Notes: a model not told the origin generated them from the letters alone. A DNA stretch of 64,000 bases from Dyadobacter fermentans (GCF_019924045.1 NZ_JAHXBN010000010.1:868001-932000), one strand, 5' to 3'. Positions 42,947 through 52,982 are shown, counted from the first letter of the stretch. A program made the numbers and translations.

Positions 42947-42966
42947 GAAATTTAGATATTAAGTAG

Positions 42967-42998
42967 AAGCCTTCGCAATTGATTACGAAGGCTTTTGG
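42967..42998 (+). terminator. Terminator after the DUF3276 gene
   Basis: Perfect 9-bp stem aagccttcg (42967-42975) / cgaaggctt (42986-42994) followed by a T-rich tail (ttttggttttt), 20 bases past the stop. Confidence 0.9.
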
Positions 42999-43018
42999 TT
43001 TTTGTACCTGCTAAATAG

Positions 43019-43026
43019 TAATTTTG
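43019..43026 (+). promoter_or_regulatory. Predicted -7 element for ychF
   Basis: TAATTTTG at 43019-43026 matches TAnnTTTG exactly; a TTTG lies 21 bases upstream in the terminator tail of the previous gene. The transcript would start near 43033, leaving a 76-base leader before the ATG at 43109. Confidence 0.45.
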
Positions 43027-43108
43027 CGAAAATTATTATTCAGCAGGCGGGCATGCTTTGCATTACAAGTCGGGCATGCGGCCGCCATTCACTGCTTACC
43101 ATTCATAT

Positions 43109-44209
43109 ATGAGTCTTCAATGTGGGATTGTCGGATTGCCGAACGTTGGAAAATCCACCCTTTTTAATGCCATTTCTACCGGCAAAGCCGAAGCTGCCAA
43201 TTATCCTTTTTGTACCATAGAACCCAATGTGGGCGTTGTGACCGTTCCTGACGAACGGCTGGATACCCTTACTAAACTGGTGAACCCTCAAAAGGTGATC
43301 CCTACGATCATCGAATTCGTGGACATTGCAGGCCTTGTAAAAGGTGCCAGCCAGGGAGCGGGATTGGGTAACAAGTTTTTGGCCAACATCCGTGAGGTGG
43401 ATGCGATCGTGCACGTGGTACGCTGCTTTTCCGACGACAATGTCGTGCACGTGGAAGGCCGCGTTGACCCGGTATTCGATAAGGAGATCATCGACGCCGA
43501 GTTGCAGCTCAAAGACCTGGAATCAATCGAGAAGAAAATTCAGCGTACGGAGAAAGGTGCCCGCGCTGGCGATGCCAAAGCGAAAGCCGAATTGGAATGG
43601 CTGAAAAAATATAAAACAACGCTCGAAGAAGGGAAGAATGCCAGAGCCGTTGAAATCGATGCGGAAACGAGAGAATCGGTGATCGGCGACCTGCAATTGC
43701 TGACAGCGAAACCGGTGCTTTACGTAGCGAACGTGGACGAAGGCTCCATGCTGACTGGCAATGAGTATTCTGAAAAACTGAGGGAAGCTGTAAAACACGA
43801 AGGAGCGGATGTGATCGTACTTTGTGCGGCTATCGAATCTCAAATCTCGGAAATCGAAGATCCGGAAGAGCACGAAATGTTCCTGAGTGAATATGGGTTG
43901 GCGGAATCGGGTTTGAGCAAGTTGATCAAAGCTTCCTACGCGCTTTTGAACCTCATCACCTATTTCACTGCTGGTGTTAAAGAGGTGCGTGCATGGACAA
44001 TCGTGAAGGGTTGGAAGGCACCGCAAGCTGCCGGTGTGATCCACAGCGATTTCGAAAAAGGGTTCATCCGCGCTGAGGTAATCAAAATCGCGGATTATGA
44101 GCATTATAAAACGGAACCTGCCGTGAAAGAAGCCGGTAAAATGGCCGTAGAGGGCAAAGAATATATTGTTGCAGACGGCGATATCATGCACTTCCGTTTC
44201 AATGTGTAG
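43109..44209 (+). CDS. ychF: Redox-regulated ATPase YchF
   Basis: A 366-residue Obg-family P-loop protein. [20 protein letters not shown] begins near residue 3 with the G1 loop [26 protein letters not shown] carries G3, and NVDE in place of NKxD shows preference for ATP over GTP, as in YchF. The C-terminal TGS domain ends with [12 protein letters not shown] prefer the ATG at 43109 over an upstream TTG. YchF/OLA1 proteins bind ribosomes and respond to oxidative stress. Confidence 0.96.
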   Translation: MSLQCGIVGLPNVGKSTLFNAISTGKAEAANYPFCTIEPNVGVVTVPDERLDTLTKLVNPQKVIPTIIEFVDIAGLVKGASQGAGLGNKFLANIREVDAIVHVVRCFSDDNVVHVEGRVDPVFDKEIIDAELQLKDLESIEKKIQRTEKGARAGDAKAKAELEWLKKYKTTLEEGKNARAVEIDAETRESVIGDLQLLTAKPVLYVANVDEGSMLTGNEYSEKLREAVKHEGADVIVLCAAIESQISEIEDPEEHEMFLSEYGLAESGLSKLIKASYALLNLITYFTAGVKEVRAWTIVKGWKAPQAAGVIHSDFEKGFIRAEVIKIADYEHYKTEPAVKEAGKMAVEGKEYIVADGDIMHFRFNV

Positions 44210-44233
44210 TTTCTGACTGATCCATTAGATATG

Positions 44234-44260
44234 AAAAGAGCGGCCATGTGCCGCTCTTTT
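44234..44260. terminator. Bidirectional terminator after ychF
   Basis: Perfect 11-bp stem aaaagagcggc / gccgctctttt with a catgt loop, flanked by T-rich gtttt on the plus strand and A-rich bases on the other side. It lies between the convergent ychF and 131-residue gene. Confidence 0.9.
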
Positions 44261-44266
44261 GTTTTA

Positions 44267-44662
44267 TCAATCCTCGTAATAATCGGGTGCGTCTTTGTGG
44301 ATCACGGCACGAAGCGTTTTGGCCATATGCAGGATCGTATCGACTTTGTAATGCGCTTTCTTAAAGATTTCAGGATTATGTCCTTCGTTGATCAGTTGCA
44401 TGAACATCTCGCGCAAAAACACCAAATCATCGATATTCTGTGAAAAGTCCTCCACGATGTACATCTGAAAACCGCGGTCGTCTAGCTGCTGAAAATAGAG
44501 GACCAGGTAAAGATCGGTCTGCACGTAGAAACTGATCACGTGGTTCGTCTCGAAATTGGCGGGCATTTCATCATGATCAACCAGGCAGTCGACAATGTAA
44601 TTCTCGTCGTTCGTAATCGAGAGATTGGATGTGAGGTACACGCTGTTTGCTGATGATTTCAT
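44267..44662 (-). CDS. Conserved hypothetical protein next to T9SS plug gene
   Basis: A 131-residue soluble acidic protein with no signal peptide and no recognisable motif: SVYLTSNLSITNDENYIVDC, VISFYVQTDLYLVLYFQQLD, MYIVEDFSQNIDDLVFLREM, LINEGHNPEIFKKAHYKVDT and a KDAPDYYED end. It looks like a small alpha/beta fold. It begins 13 bases after the stop of the T9SS plug gene and is likely co-transcribed. I do not recognise its function. Confidence 0.65.
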   Translation of the reverse strand: MKSSANSVYLTSNLSITNDENYIVDCLVDHDEMPANFETNHVISFYVQTDLYLVLYFQQLDDRGFQMYIVEDFSQNIDDLVFLREMFMQLINEGHNPEIFKKAHYKVDTILHMAKTLRAVIHKDAPDYYED

Positions 44663-44675
44663 AACGTTAAGTAGT

Positions 44676-45956
44676 TTAACGCCGCCGGTTCCATTCTACG
44701 GTGCGGTAGCCGACGAGTAAATCGGCACGGCTGGCAGGCGGACGGTGATAGATCAATATGTCATAATCATTCTCGGTAGCTGCAAAATTCCCTTCAATAT
44801 AAGATTCGTCAGGCTTCTGATTGCCTTTAACCATGGTGTAATTGTAGTTAATTACCCCCTGTTTTACCATCATTTCTACCTGGTATGCCTGCGCAGTGGC
44901 ATCATAAGTCATTTTGTTGTGATCGGTAAGTTGCCAAAGGTTGAAAGCACCATTTACGTAAAATGTCGCACCAGGATCTTCCTCTGTTTTCAATGTAAAC
45001 ACAACCGGCGTGTAGTCAGCTTCAACGCTTCCGCGACCTGATTCCCGTTGATCTACAATGTATTGGCCATTGAAATCATCGATTTGTATATAAGGCACGT
45101 GGGCGCGAGGCTTGTCGGGGAAGAGGAAGAGTTTAGTGAAATCATCTGTTCGCTCGATTTCGTTGACTCCATAACCCCGTCCGGTGAGTGAACGGCTATC
45201 AAAATACCGGAATTCATTTCCTCCCTGGAAAGTGTTTTCAAGGTCGAAAAATGTGTATTCAAGTAGCTGATCAAATGGACGAACGTTGGTCGGTTTGTAG
45301 TTTGTCTTTGCCTGGTCCCAACGGAAGTTTTTCCGGATCACCACTTTCAGATCTGTTTGCGGAGCATTGAGCTGGTAACCTTTGTAATCGACCGAAAAAT
45401 CAATCTGCTGATCCGAGAACTGCTGCTCGATGCCCTGCGAAAAGCGCGCCTTCGCGGTAACATTCACGCGCGGTTGATAATGCATAAACCGCCGGCTGAA
45501 CATTAGTTTCCTATCACGGTCGGAAAACACATAGATTACATAATTGCCCGGCAGCTTCAATTTGGGCAATTCAAAACGATAATGCGTGTAAGGCACCTTC
45601 GTGCTGAACGACTGGTCATAGGTATTTACCGGGTATTCATTGAACTCGAATGTAAATTCAATATCGTTCAGGTTCGATTTAGTCCAATCAGCGTTGCAAT
45701 GAATGATTTTGGCCCGGTAACCCTCAGGCTGGCCGGTCATGTCATCGAATTCGAGTACCAGCGGGGCCGGATTACCCAGCGGTGTAATGGGGGGTGTGAG
45801 CAGACGGGTAGGGTTTTCAGGATCGTCCAGGGCCGGGTACAGCAGTACTGTTTTGATCTTGTCCTGATAAATAAAATCTTCCAGGCGAAGCCCCTGTGGC
45901 TGCGCGTAAGCGTGTGTGCAAAAGAGAAAAAGAGCTATCAGCAATACTAAACGCAT
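44676..45956 (-). CDS. Type IX secretion system plug protein (DUF5103)
   Basis: A 426-residue exported protein with a signal peptide (LVLLIALFLFCTHAYAQPQ). DUF5103/T9SS-plug hallmarks are IKTVLLYPALDDPENPTRLL, PLVLEFDDMTGQPEGYRAKI, IHCNADWTKSNLNDIEFTFE and YTHYRFELPKLKLPGNYVIY. In the type IX system this protein seals the SprA translocon at the outer membrane when no cargo is bound. Other T9SS genes are not in the window, so only this component is encoded here. Confidence 0.88.
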   Translation of the reverse strand: MRLVLLIALFLFCTHAYAQPQGLRLEDFIYQDKIKTVLLYPALDDPENPTRLLTPPITPLGNPAPLVLEFDDMTGQPEGYRAKIIHCNADWTKSNLNDIEFTFEFNEYPVNTYDQSFSTKVPYTHYRFELPKLKLPGNYVIYVFSDRDRKLMFSRRFMHYQPRVNVTAKARFSQGIEQQFSDQQIDFSVDYKGYQLNAPQTDLKVVIRKNFRWDQAKTNYKPTNVRPFDQLLEYTFFDLENTFQGGNEFRYFDSRSLTGRGYGVNEIERTDDFTKLFLFPDKPRAHVPYIQIDDFNGQYIVDQRESGRGSVEADYTPVVFTLKTEEDPGATFYVNGAFNLWQLTDHNKMTYDATAQAYQVEMMVKQGVINYNYTMVKGNQKPDESYIEGNFAATENDYDILIYHRPPASRADLLVGYRTVEWNRRR

Positions 45957-46055
45957 CTCGGGATTTTTAAATGAGTAACGATACTTTTTACGGTAAGGTA
46001 CATATAGTTTGTAAAAGGTGATTTGAACATTATTAACTATTTTTGATTAGAAACC

Positions 46056-46634
46056 ATGACAGCAGTAGCGATCAAAATGTACACACAAGAAGAATATCTT
46101 GAACTGGAACGCGCCGCCGAGTACAAGAGCGAGTACTATCGCGGGGAGATTTTTGCGATGTCGGGTGCGAGGTTTAATCACAATCGCATTAAGGAGAATA
46201 CAGCTCTGGAGATAGGCCTTTTTCTAAAAGGTAAGCCTTGCAGTAGTCTTTCCAGTGATATGCGTGTACATATTCCGGAAAATACTTTATACACCTATCC
46301 CGACATTCTGATAGTATGCGGGGAACCAGAGTTCCAGGATGACCATATGGATACGCTTCTAAATGCTTCGGTCATTATCGAAGTGTTGTCACCAAGCACG
46401 AGCAGCTACGATCAGGGAAAGAAGTTTTCCTTGTATCAAAGTCTGAAATCACTTAGAGAATATATTCTGATCGATTCTCAGGAAATAGGTGCACGGGTTT
46501 TTCGCAAAAATGATGAGGGGGCATGGTTGATCTCGTCGATAGCCTATGATATTAACAGCAGCATTGAAATCGGCCACATCGGCCTAACATTGAAGATGTC
46601 GACGATCTACGAGCAGACCATAGATTTATTATAG
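46056..46634 (+). CDS. Uma2 family (DUF820) PD-(D/E)XK-like protein
   Basis: A 192-residue protein. The Uma2 pattern is clear: YTQEEYLELERAAEYKSEYY, FAMSGARFNHNRI, DMRVHIPENTLYTYPDILIV with the catalytic Asp, VIIEVLSPSTSSYDQGKKFS with Glu, and SLREYILIDS. The fold is restriction-endonuclease-like, yet many family members are of unknown function and rise in copy number in cyanobacteria and some Bacteroidota. It stands alone and ends with a terminator. Confidence 0.87.
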   Translation: MTAVAIKMYTQEEYLELERAAEYKSEYYRGEIFAMSGARFNHNRIKENTALEIGLFLKGKPCSSLSSDMRVHIPENTLYTYPDILIVCGEPEFQDDHMDTLLNASVIIEVLSPSTSSYDQGKKFSLYQSLKSLREYILIDSQEIGARVFRKNDEGAWLISSIAYDINSSIEIGHIGLTLKMSTIYEQTIDLL

Positions 46635-46637
46635 TAA

Positions 46638-46663
46638 AATGGGGAGCCATTTAGCTCCCCATT
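46638..46663. terminator. Bidirectional terminator between Uma2 and ABC-F genes
   Basis: Perfect 10-bp stem aatggggagc / gctccccatt with a 6-base loop, placed 4 bases after the Uma2 stop and 11 bases before the convergent ABC-F stop. Confidence 0.85.
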
Positions 46664-46673
46664 CACATTCATT

Positions 46674-48617
46674 CTATTTTCCCGAAAGCTCTTCCACTTC
46701 CAGCATCAGATTTTCCCAATCCTCGGTACTTTGTTCCAGCTTTTGCTTGATATCCGCATAAAACCGGTTCAGTTCAGCTAATGCGACAGAATCATTATAA
46801 ATCTTAGGATCGGCTAATTTGCCTTCGGTTTCCGCTTTTCTTACTTCCAGATTGTTAATGGTATCTTCTAGTTCCTCGATCTGCTTTCTGGCCTTTTTCA
46901 GCTTCTGAGCATCTTCATTCGACTGAGGCTTGCCATTGTTCTTATTCTGAGCTGGCGCAGGCTGGTTTTTTTGCGGCGGGGCGCTACTTACCTGCACTTT
47001 TTCACTCACCGCCGATTGTAATCCGCGTTCTTCCACCCAAATCTCATATTCCTCGTAAGTACCAGGGTATTCTTTGATCTGATGGTCTTCGATGTACCAG
47101 ATCTTGTTCGCAATATTCTCCACGAAATAGCGGTCGTGGGAAACGACAATGTAGCTGCCTTCATATTGCTGCAACGCCTGGATCAGGATGTTGACCGATT
47201 GCATATCCAGGTGGTTCGTAGGCTCATCGAGCAGGAGGAAGTTGGCCTGCGAAAGCAATACCTTAGCCAATGCAACCCGCGATTTCTCACCTCCGGAAAG
47301 CACCTTAATCTTCTTGAAAACATCATCCCCTGTAAAAAGGAAACAACCCAGCACGGTCCGCAATTCAGTTTCGGTCTTGGTTGGGTTGGCATATTTCAAC
47401 TCCTCGATGAGGTTATGCGCCACGTTGAGGGATTCGAGCTGGTGCTGGGCGTAGAATGTAAACGATACATTGTGTCCCAATCTTCTTTTGCCTTCGATAG
47501 GTTCGGTACCGGCCACAATGCGGAGCACTGTAGATTTACCACGACCATTTGCGCCGATCAGCGCGATCTTGTCACCGCGCTCCATGCTAATGTTGGTAGC
47601 GTCGAGAATCACTTTGTCGCCGTAAGCTTTGGAAGCATCTTCCAGTTGAAACACATGGCGGCCCGGCTGAGTGGTAAACTGGAAACGGAAATGCACTTTT
47701 GCATTTTCGTCCATTACTTCATCTACGATTTCCATTCTGTCCAATGCCTTCACGCGGCTTTGTACCTGGCGCGATTTGGTAGCTTTGGCTTTGAAACGCT
47801 CGATGAAGCGCTCCGTCTGGCGGATTTTGGCCTGTTGATTTTCATAGGCACCGCGCTGAATATCATTGCGGAGCGCTTTTTCTTCCAGGTAGTAAGAATA
47901 GTTCCCGGCGTAGTAGTTGAGTTTTCCGCCTGAAACCTCCACGGTCGTATCAATGGTATTATCGAGAAACTGGCGGTCGTGGGAAACGACGATCACAGCG
48001 CCTTCGTAGTTCTGCGTATATTTTTCCACCCATTGGATAGACGGAAGGTCCAAGTGGTTGGTTGGCTCATCGAGCATGAGGAGCGACGGTTTTTGCAAAA
48101 GCAATTTCGCAAGCATTACGCGCATCCGCCATCCTCCGGAGAACTGGCGAAGCGGCAGGTTCAAGTCAGCTGTGGAGAAACCCAGGCCTTCCAGAATCGC
48201 TTCCGCCTTGGACTGCACCGAATACCCGTCCAATGCTTCAAACTCTTCCTGCACGCGGGCGAGCTTATCCACGAGGTCGTCGGTATAGTTATGCTCCATA
48301 TCGTGCAGGATTTTATCCATTTGCACTTGAAGAACATTCTGTCTTTCAAAGGCCTGCATCGCCACCGAAAGGATCGAATCTTCGGTTTGGTATGAAAGCA
48401 GATCCTGGTTGAGGAAGCCGATCGTACAATCACCGGCTTTGGAGATCGAGCCACCGTCGGGCTGGAATTCCCCGTTGATCATGCGCAAGAGGGTAGACTT
48501 GCCGGTACCGTTCAGTCCGATAAGTCCGATCTTTTGTTTGGGCTTTATATGTAGTGAGGCGCCGTCGTACAATGCACGGTCGCCCAGGAAATAGCTGAGG
48601 TTCGTAATCGCGATCAT
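46674..48617 (-). CDS. ABC-F family ATP-binding protein
   Basis: A 647-residue protein with two ABC ATPase domains and no membrane segments. Domain 1: Walker A GLNGTGKST near residue 34 and FSGGWRMRVML/LLMLDEPTNHLD; domain 2: GANGRGKST near 353 and LSGGEKSRVALAK/LLLDEPTNHLD. A C-terminal charged coiled coil (KKARKQIEELEDTINNLEVR) follows a flexible Pro/Gln linker, as in Uup-like members. These proteins act on the ribosome in translation or antibiotic protection. It is monocistronic. Confidence 0.93.
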   Translation of the reverse strand: MIAITNLSYFLGDRALYDGASLHIKPKQKIGLIGLNGTGKSTLLRMINGEFQPDGGSISKAGDCTIGFLNQDLLSYQTEDSILSVAMQAFERQNVLQVQMDKILHDMEHNYTDDLVDKLARVQEEFEALDGYSVQSKAEAILEGLGFSTADLNLPLRQFSGGWRMRVMLAKLLLQKPSLLMLDEPTNHLDLPSIQWVEKYTQNYEGAVIVVSHDRQFLDNTIDTTVEVSGGKLNYYAGNYSYYLEEKALRNDIQRGAYENQQAKIRQTERFIERFKAKATKSRQVQSRVKALDRMEIVDEVMDENAKVHFRFQFTTQPGRHVFQLEDASKAYGDKVILDATNISMERGDKIALIGANGRGKSTVLRIVAGTEPIEGKRRLGHNVSFTFYAQHQLESLNVAHNLIEELKYANPTKTETELRTVLGCFLFTGDDVFKKIKVLSGGEKSRVALAKVLLSQANFLLLDEPTNHLDMQSVNILIQALQQYEGSYIVVSHDRYFVENIANKIWYIEDHQIKEYPGTYEEYEIWVEERGLQSAVSEKVQVSSAPPQKNQPAPAQNKNNGKPQSNEDAQKLKKARKQIEELEDTINNLEVRKAETEGKLADPKIYNDSVALAELNRFYADIKQKLEQSTEDWENLMLEVEELSGK

Positions 48618-48725
48618 GGTGCAAAGGTACGGGGAAAGAAGGAGATAGAAAAAGCGCGATGTTGGAATAGTTATAAAGGCAGTTGCGGTGTCGTTATGAA
48701 CGGGTTATTTATGTAAATTTGGTCA

Positions 48726-49313
48726 ATGAACAATCTATTCCCGATATTCCTCAAACTCGAAAACCTGCACACGCTCATTGTGGGCGGCGGCTACGTGGGT
48801 TTGGAAAAAATTACTGCCGTTCTTGATAACTCTCCGCTCGCACGTGTGACGCTCGTCGCACCTGAAATCCGCGAGGAAATAAGAGAGGTTGCAGCGGCCA
48901 ATTCCCGAATAAATCTAATTGCCCGGAAGTTCGAGGACGACGATCTCGTGGAAAAAGACCTGGTAATCGTAGCAACGAATGACAAACCGGAGAATAAACG
49001 GATCTGGGAAGTTGCCCGAGCCCGACATATACTCGCTAACGTGGCCGACACACCTGACATTTGCGATTTCTACCTCTCCTCGGTTGTCAGAAAAGGCAAT
49101 CTCAAAGTGGCCATTTCCACCAACGGAATGTCACCCACATTTGCCAAACGGCTCAAAGAAGTCCTTGGTGAAGCGTTGCCGGATAACCTCGAAACGGCGA
49201 TGGAGCAACTCAAAGCGGTCCGCGATATGCTGAAAGGTGATTTTGCCTCAAAGGTCGACGAATTGAACCGCATTACTTCGGTTTTGACAGAAAAGAAAAA
49301 AGATGCCTCCTGA
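48726..49313 (+). CDS. Precorrin-2 dehydrogenase / sirohydrochlorin ferrochelatase (Met8/CysG N-type)
   Basis: A 195-residue siroheme synthase of the CysG-N/Met8 type: NNLFPIFLKLENLHTLIVGG then GYVGLEKITAVLD (NAD-binding), VAPEIREEI, DLVIVATNDKPENKRIWEVA, LANVADTPDICDFYLSSVVR and KVAISTNGMSPTFAKRLKEV. It oxidises precorrin-2 and may insert iron to form siroheme for sulfite and nitrite reductases. A perfect TAAATTTG at 48714-48721 ends only 4 bases before the ATG, which could mean a leaderless transcript. No methyltransferase genes are nearby. Confidence 0.9.
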   Translation: MNNLFPIFLKLENLHTLIVGGGYVGLEKITAVLDNSPLARVTLVAPEIREEIREVAAANSRINLIARKFEDDDLVEKDLVIVATNDKPENKRIWEVARARHILANVADTPDICDFYLSSVVRKGNLKVAISTNGMSPTFAKRLKEVLGEALPDNLETAMEQLKAVRDMLKGDFASKVDELNRITSVLTEKKKDAS

Positions 49314-49444
49314 AACTGCTAAATCGCAATTTCCAGACAATAAAATGTGATTTTGTAATGTTTTTAGAGAGATTATTTGTCAAAATAACGCTACGCGCTT
49401 CAACGGTATCGGGATTTTGTGCGTATTGAGTATATTCTTTTGTT

Positions 49445-49473
49445 TTTGCACAAATAGCATTGCTTTAATTTTT
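49445..49473 (+). promoter_or_regulatory. Candidate promoter of the SusC-like operon
   Basis: TTTG at 49445-49448, 17 bases, then TAATTTTT at 49466-49473 (one mismatch to TAnnTTTG). The leader before the SusC ATG would be about 117 bases and contains a small cccg-ctt-cggg hairpin near 49549. Nothing else of note is seen in 49314-49597. Confidence 0.35.
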
Positions 49474-49597
49474 GTCACCGCCGGTGGTGGAATGTTTTCG
49501 CTTTTCGTGCGATAATCCGTATTATTGAATCTATTAATTTTTAAACCCGCTTCGGGCGGAAGGACAGTTATTTGGGGTTAGACTTATACTTATTTAT

Positions 49598-52500
49598 ATG
49601 AATCTTTTCTATCGGATCAGTGGCCTGAGTCGGCTTATTGCGTTGCTCCTGGGTATCTTCTTTCTGTCCGTTTTCGCATCTCCGTTTTCTTCGTTTGCAT
49701 TTGCCGCAGATATCGACGTCAAAGGTGTCGTAAAAAGCAGCACCGGTGAGCCGCTTATTGGGTCGACCGTGCGGGTGAAAGGCTTACAGAAAGGTACCGT
49801 CACCAACGAAAAGGGGGAGTTCCTGTTGCAGGGCGTTTCCGACAATGCAACGCTTGTAATCACTATGATCGGCTTCCTGCCCAAGGAAGTGAAGGCGGCC
49901 AGAAGCCTGACGATCGAACTTGTAGAAGATGCAGTAGGCTTGCAGGATGTGGTCGTAACCGGTTTTCAGCAAATCAATAAGGACAAATTCACCGGGTCGG
50001 CAGTAACACTTAAAACCGATGATGTAAAAATTGACGGTCTGCCGGACGTTAGCCGGATGCTGGAAGGCCGTGCTGCGGGTGTTTCGATCCAGAACGTATC
50101 CGGTACTTTCGGGGCAGCGCCCAAGATCCGTATCCGCGGTGCTACCTCGCTGAATGGCGCCAACAAACCCCTTTGGGTCATCGACGGCGTTGTGCAGGAA
50201 GACATTGTAAATATCTCCAACGACCAGCTTTCCAGCGGCGACCCAACAACATTGCTCGGCTCCGCTGTGGCAGGGCTTAACCCGAACGACATCGAGACTT
50301 TCGACATATTGAAAGACGCCGCCGCTGCTGCATTGTACGGCGCCCGTGCAATGAACGGGGTGATTGTGATTACAACAAAGAAAGGCAAGAGCGGCAAGCC
50401 GGTGATTACGTATTCGGGAAATTTCAGTACGCAGCTCGTGCCTTCCTATCGCAATTTCAATATCATGAACTCGGCGCAGCAAATGTCGGTGTTGGGTGAG
50501 TTGGAAAGAAAAGGCTATTTAAATACCGGAATACTCTCGAAGCCGGATTATGGCGTGTATGGTAAAATGTACAACCTGATGACAGGCGACGACCAGGGAA
50601 ATTTCCCATTGGAAAACTCCACTGAAGCGAAGCGGAATTTCCTGATGGGTTACGCCAGGGCCAATACCGACTGGTTCGATGTGCTCTTCAAGCAAAACTT
50701 TATCCATGAACACTCGCTGAGTGTCTCGTTTGGGACTGAAAAATCGAATTCTTATGCATCCGTGAGTTACCTGGATGATAATGGCTGGACGATCGCAGAT
50801 AAGGTGAAGAGGTATACATTGAATTTCAATAACAACTACCAGCTTTCCGACCGTCTTAGCATCGGACTCACCACTCTGGCGTCGGTGAGAAGGCAGCAAG
50901 CGCCTGGCTCATTGAGCAGGCGGAGCAACCCGGTGGAAGGTAAATACGACCGCGATTTTGATATTAACCCATTCAGTTATGCCTTGAATACGAGCCGGAC
51001 GCTGACGGCTTACGATCAGAATGGGAATCTTGAATTCTTCCGAAGAAACTTCGCCCCTTTCAATATCATTTCGGAGCTAGCCAATAACAAGATCAACCTG
51101 ACGCTGGCCGATATCAAGTTACAGGGAAACCTTTCGTATAAAATCACGGATAACCTCAGCTACGATTTTCTGGGTGCATTGCGCTACATACAAACGGGTC
51201 GGGAGCATATGATTACCGAGCATAGCAACATGGCGAATGCCTATCGTGCCGCTGATAACTCCACCATCGCATTGGCTAATAAATACCTCTACACCGATCC
51301 TGATGTGCCGAATGCATACCCGGTGGTGGTATTGCCTAGCGGAGGTTTTTACAACCGTAATGAGGACCAGATGTTGTTTTACAATGTTCGGAATAACCTT
51401 CGCTACAACCAGAAGTTTGGAGAGCGCCATGAGGTGAATGCGCTGGTAGGGCAGGAAGTGAAATTTACCAATCGACAGAATTCCAATAATACAGGCTATG
51501 GTTTCCAGTACGATCAGGGTGGAACGCCTTTCGTGGATTACCGCATTTTGAAGCAGACGATCGAAACCAATTTCCAGTATTACGGAATGCAGATGGACTA
51601 TGAGCGCTTCGCGGCATTCTATGGAAGTTTGGGCTATACTTTGGACAGCAAGTACAACCTAACGGGTTATGTTCGGTACGACGGTTCTAACCGCTTCGGA
51701 AAATCGGCCATTGCGCGCTGGTTGCCCACATACACCGTTGCGGGTTCCTGGAATTTCGATCGTGAGGAGTTTTTCAAGAACTTGAAATGGCTGAGTATGG
51801 GCCGTTTGCGTTTGAGCTATGGGCTTTCGGCAGACACGGGGCCGGCTACCAACGCTGCGGTGCTCCTCCAGAGCATCATCACGCGCAGGCCTTATGCGGA
51901 TGAAAAAGAATCGGCCATTCAACTGGCATCGCTGCAAAACACCGAGCTGACCTGGGAAAAGCTGTATAGTGGTAATGTTGGCCTCGATGTAGGTTTGTTT
52001 GCCAACCGCATCAACTTTACGCTGGACGCTTACATTCGTAACAGCTTCGACCTGATTGACCAGATCAAAACATCCGGCATCGGCGGACAGATTTATAAAA
52101 TTGCCAACTATGCCGACATGGAATCGTACGGTGCCGACTTTTCGGTGGATGGGGTGTTATTTAAAAATCGTGATTGGGACTTTCGCTCACGTATTACATT
52201 CGGGTATTCGCACACACTCATTACCAATGTGGATAACAGCCCGGGCATATTTGATCTCGTGAAAGCCGAAGGCGCCAATGTACAAGGTAAGCCGGTACGC
52301 AGCCTTTTCTCGATTGACTACCGTGCTTTGAATCCCAAAACCGGTGTGCCGATCTTCCTGAACGAGAATGGAGAAGTGAGCTCGGATGTGTATTTGCAGG
52401 ATCAGAATATTCAATACCTCAAATACGAAGGCCCGGTTGATCCACCATTTACCGGCGGTTTCAACAATACTCTAAGCTACAAAGGGCTTACCCTGAACGT

Positions 52501-52954
52501 GTTCTTTACTTATCAGGCAGGTAATAAAATACGGCTCAACCCACTGTACAAGAGCTCATTCAGTGACCTAGACGCTATGCCGAAAGAATTTCTGGATCGT
52601 TGGGTGTTGCCGGGAGACGAGAAGCTGGGAGCTACTCCTTCCATCGCGGATCAATTGGAGCAGCAATACTTGCAAGGCACCTATCCATACAACATCTACA
52701 ACTATTCTACCGAGCGCGTTGCGAAAGGTGATTTCGTGCGGTTGAAGTCGGTTTCGCTGGCTTACAAGCTGCCATTGCAGGTGATTACACGCTATGGTTT
52801 CAAAGCGGCGAGCATCCAGGTGTCGTCGATTAATCCGTGGCTGATCTATTCAGATAAAAAGCTGAAAGGCCAGGATCCGGAATTTTTCAATTCGGGCGGT
52901 GTGGCACAGCCGATTCAGAAGCAGTTTACGGTTGCATTGAAACTGACATTGTAA
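49598..52954 (+). CDS. SusC/RagA-family TonB-linked outer membrane protein
   Basis: A 1118-residue SusC-like receptor: signal peptide (residues 1-37), carboxypeptidase-like domain (IDVKGVVKSSTGEPLIGSTV, NATLVITMIGFLPKE), TonB box region (DVVVTGFQ), plug with GRAAGVSIQNVSGTFGAAPK, RIRGATSLNGANKPLWVIDG and the SusC hallmark FDILKDAAAAALYGARAMNG, then a large barrel ending in FTVALKLTL. With the SusD partner it forms the lid-and-bin importer of large ligands. The genes that follow (metallohydrolase, DUF4302) suggest a peptide or protein ligand, not a glycan. Confidence 0.96.
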   Translation: MNLFYRISGLSRLIALLLGIFFLSVFASPFSSFAFAADIDVKGVVKSSTGEPLIGSTVRVKGLQKGTVTNEKGEFLLQGVSDNATLVITMIGFLPKEVKAARSLTIELVEDAVGLQDVVVTGFQQINKDKFTGSAVTLKTDDVKIDGLPDVSRMLEGRAAGVSIQNVSGTFGAAPKIRIRGATSLNGANKPLWVIDGVVQEDIVNISNDQLSSGDPTTLLGSAVAGLNPNDIETFDILKDAAAAALYGARAMNGVIVITTKKGKSGKPVITYSGNFSTQLVPSYRNFNIMNSAQQMSVLGELERKGYLNTGILSKPDYGVYGKMYNLMTGDDQGNFPLENSTEAKRNFLMGYARANTDWFDVLFKQNFIHEHSLSVSFGTEKSNSYASVSYLDDNGWTIADKVKRYTLNFNNNYQLSDRLSIGLTTLASVRRQQAPGSLSRRSNPVEGKYDRDFDINPFSYALNTSRTLTAYDQNGNLEFFRRNFAPFNIISELANNKINLTLADIKLQGNLSYKITDNLSYDFLGALRYIQTGREHMITEHSNMANAYRAADNSTIALANKYLYTDPDVPNAYPVVVLPSGGFYNRNEDQMLFYNVRNNLRYNQKFGERHEVNALVGQEVKFTNRQNSNNTGYGFQYDQGGTPFVDYRILKQTIETNFQYYGMQMDYERFAAFYGSLGYTLDSKYNLTGYVRYDGSNRFGKSAIARWLPTYTVAGSWNFDREEFFKNLKWLSMGRLRLSYGLSADTGPATNAAVLLQSIITRRPYADEKESAIQLASLQNTELTWEKLYSGNVGLDVGLFANRINFTLDAYIRNSFDLIDQIKTSGIGGQIYKIANYADMESYGADFSVDGVLFKNRDWDFRSRITFGYSHTLITNVDNSPGIFDLVKAEGANVQGKPVRSLFSIDYRALNPKTGVPIFLNENGEVSSDVYLQDQNIQYLKYEGPVDPPFTGGFNNTLSYKGLTLNVFFTYQAGNKIRLNPLYKSSFSDLDAMPKEFLDRWVLPGDEKLGATPSIADQLEQQYLQGTYPYNIYNYSTERVAKGDFVRLKSVSLAYKLPLQVITRYGFKAASIQVSSINPWLIYSDKKLKGQDPEFFNSGGVAQPIQKQFTVALKLTL

Positions 52955-52982
52955 AGGTTTGAGGATGATTCATTTTGAAAAT

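Noticed and set aside
47082..47933. 283-codon frame opposite the ABC-F gene
   Set aside because: Antisense of a clear two-domain ABC-F protein; no recognisable domain.
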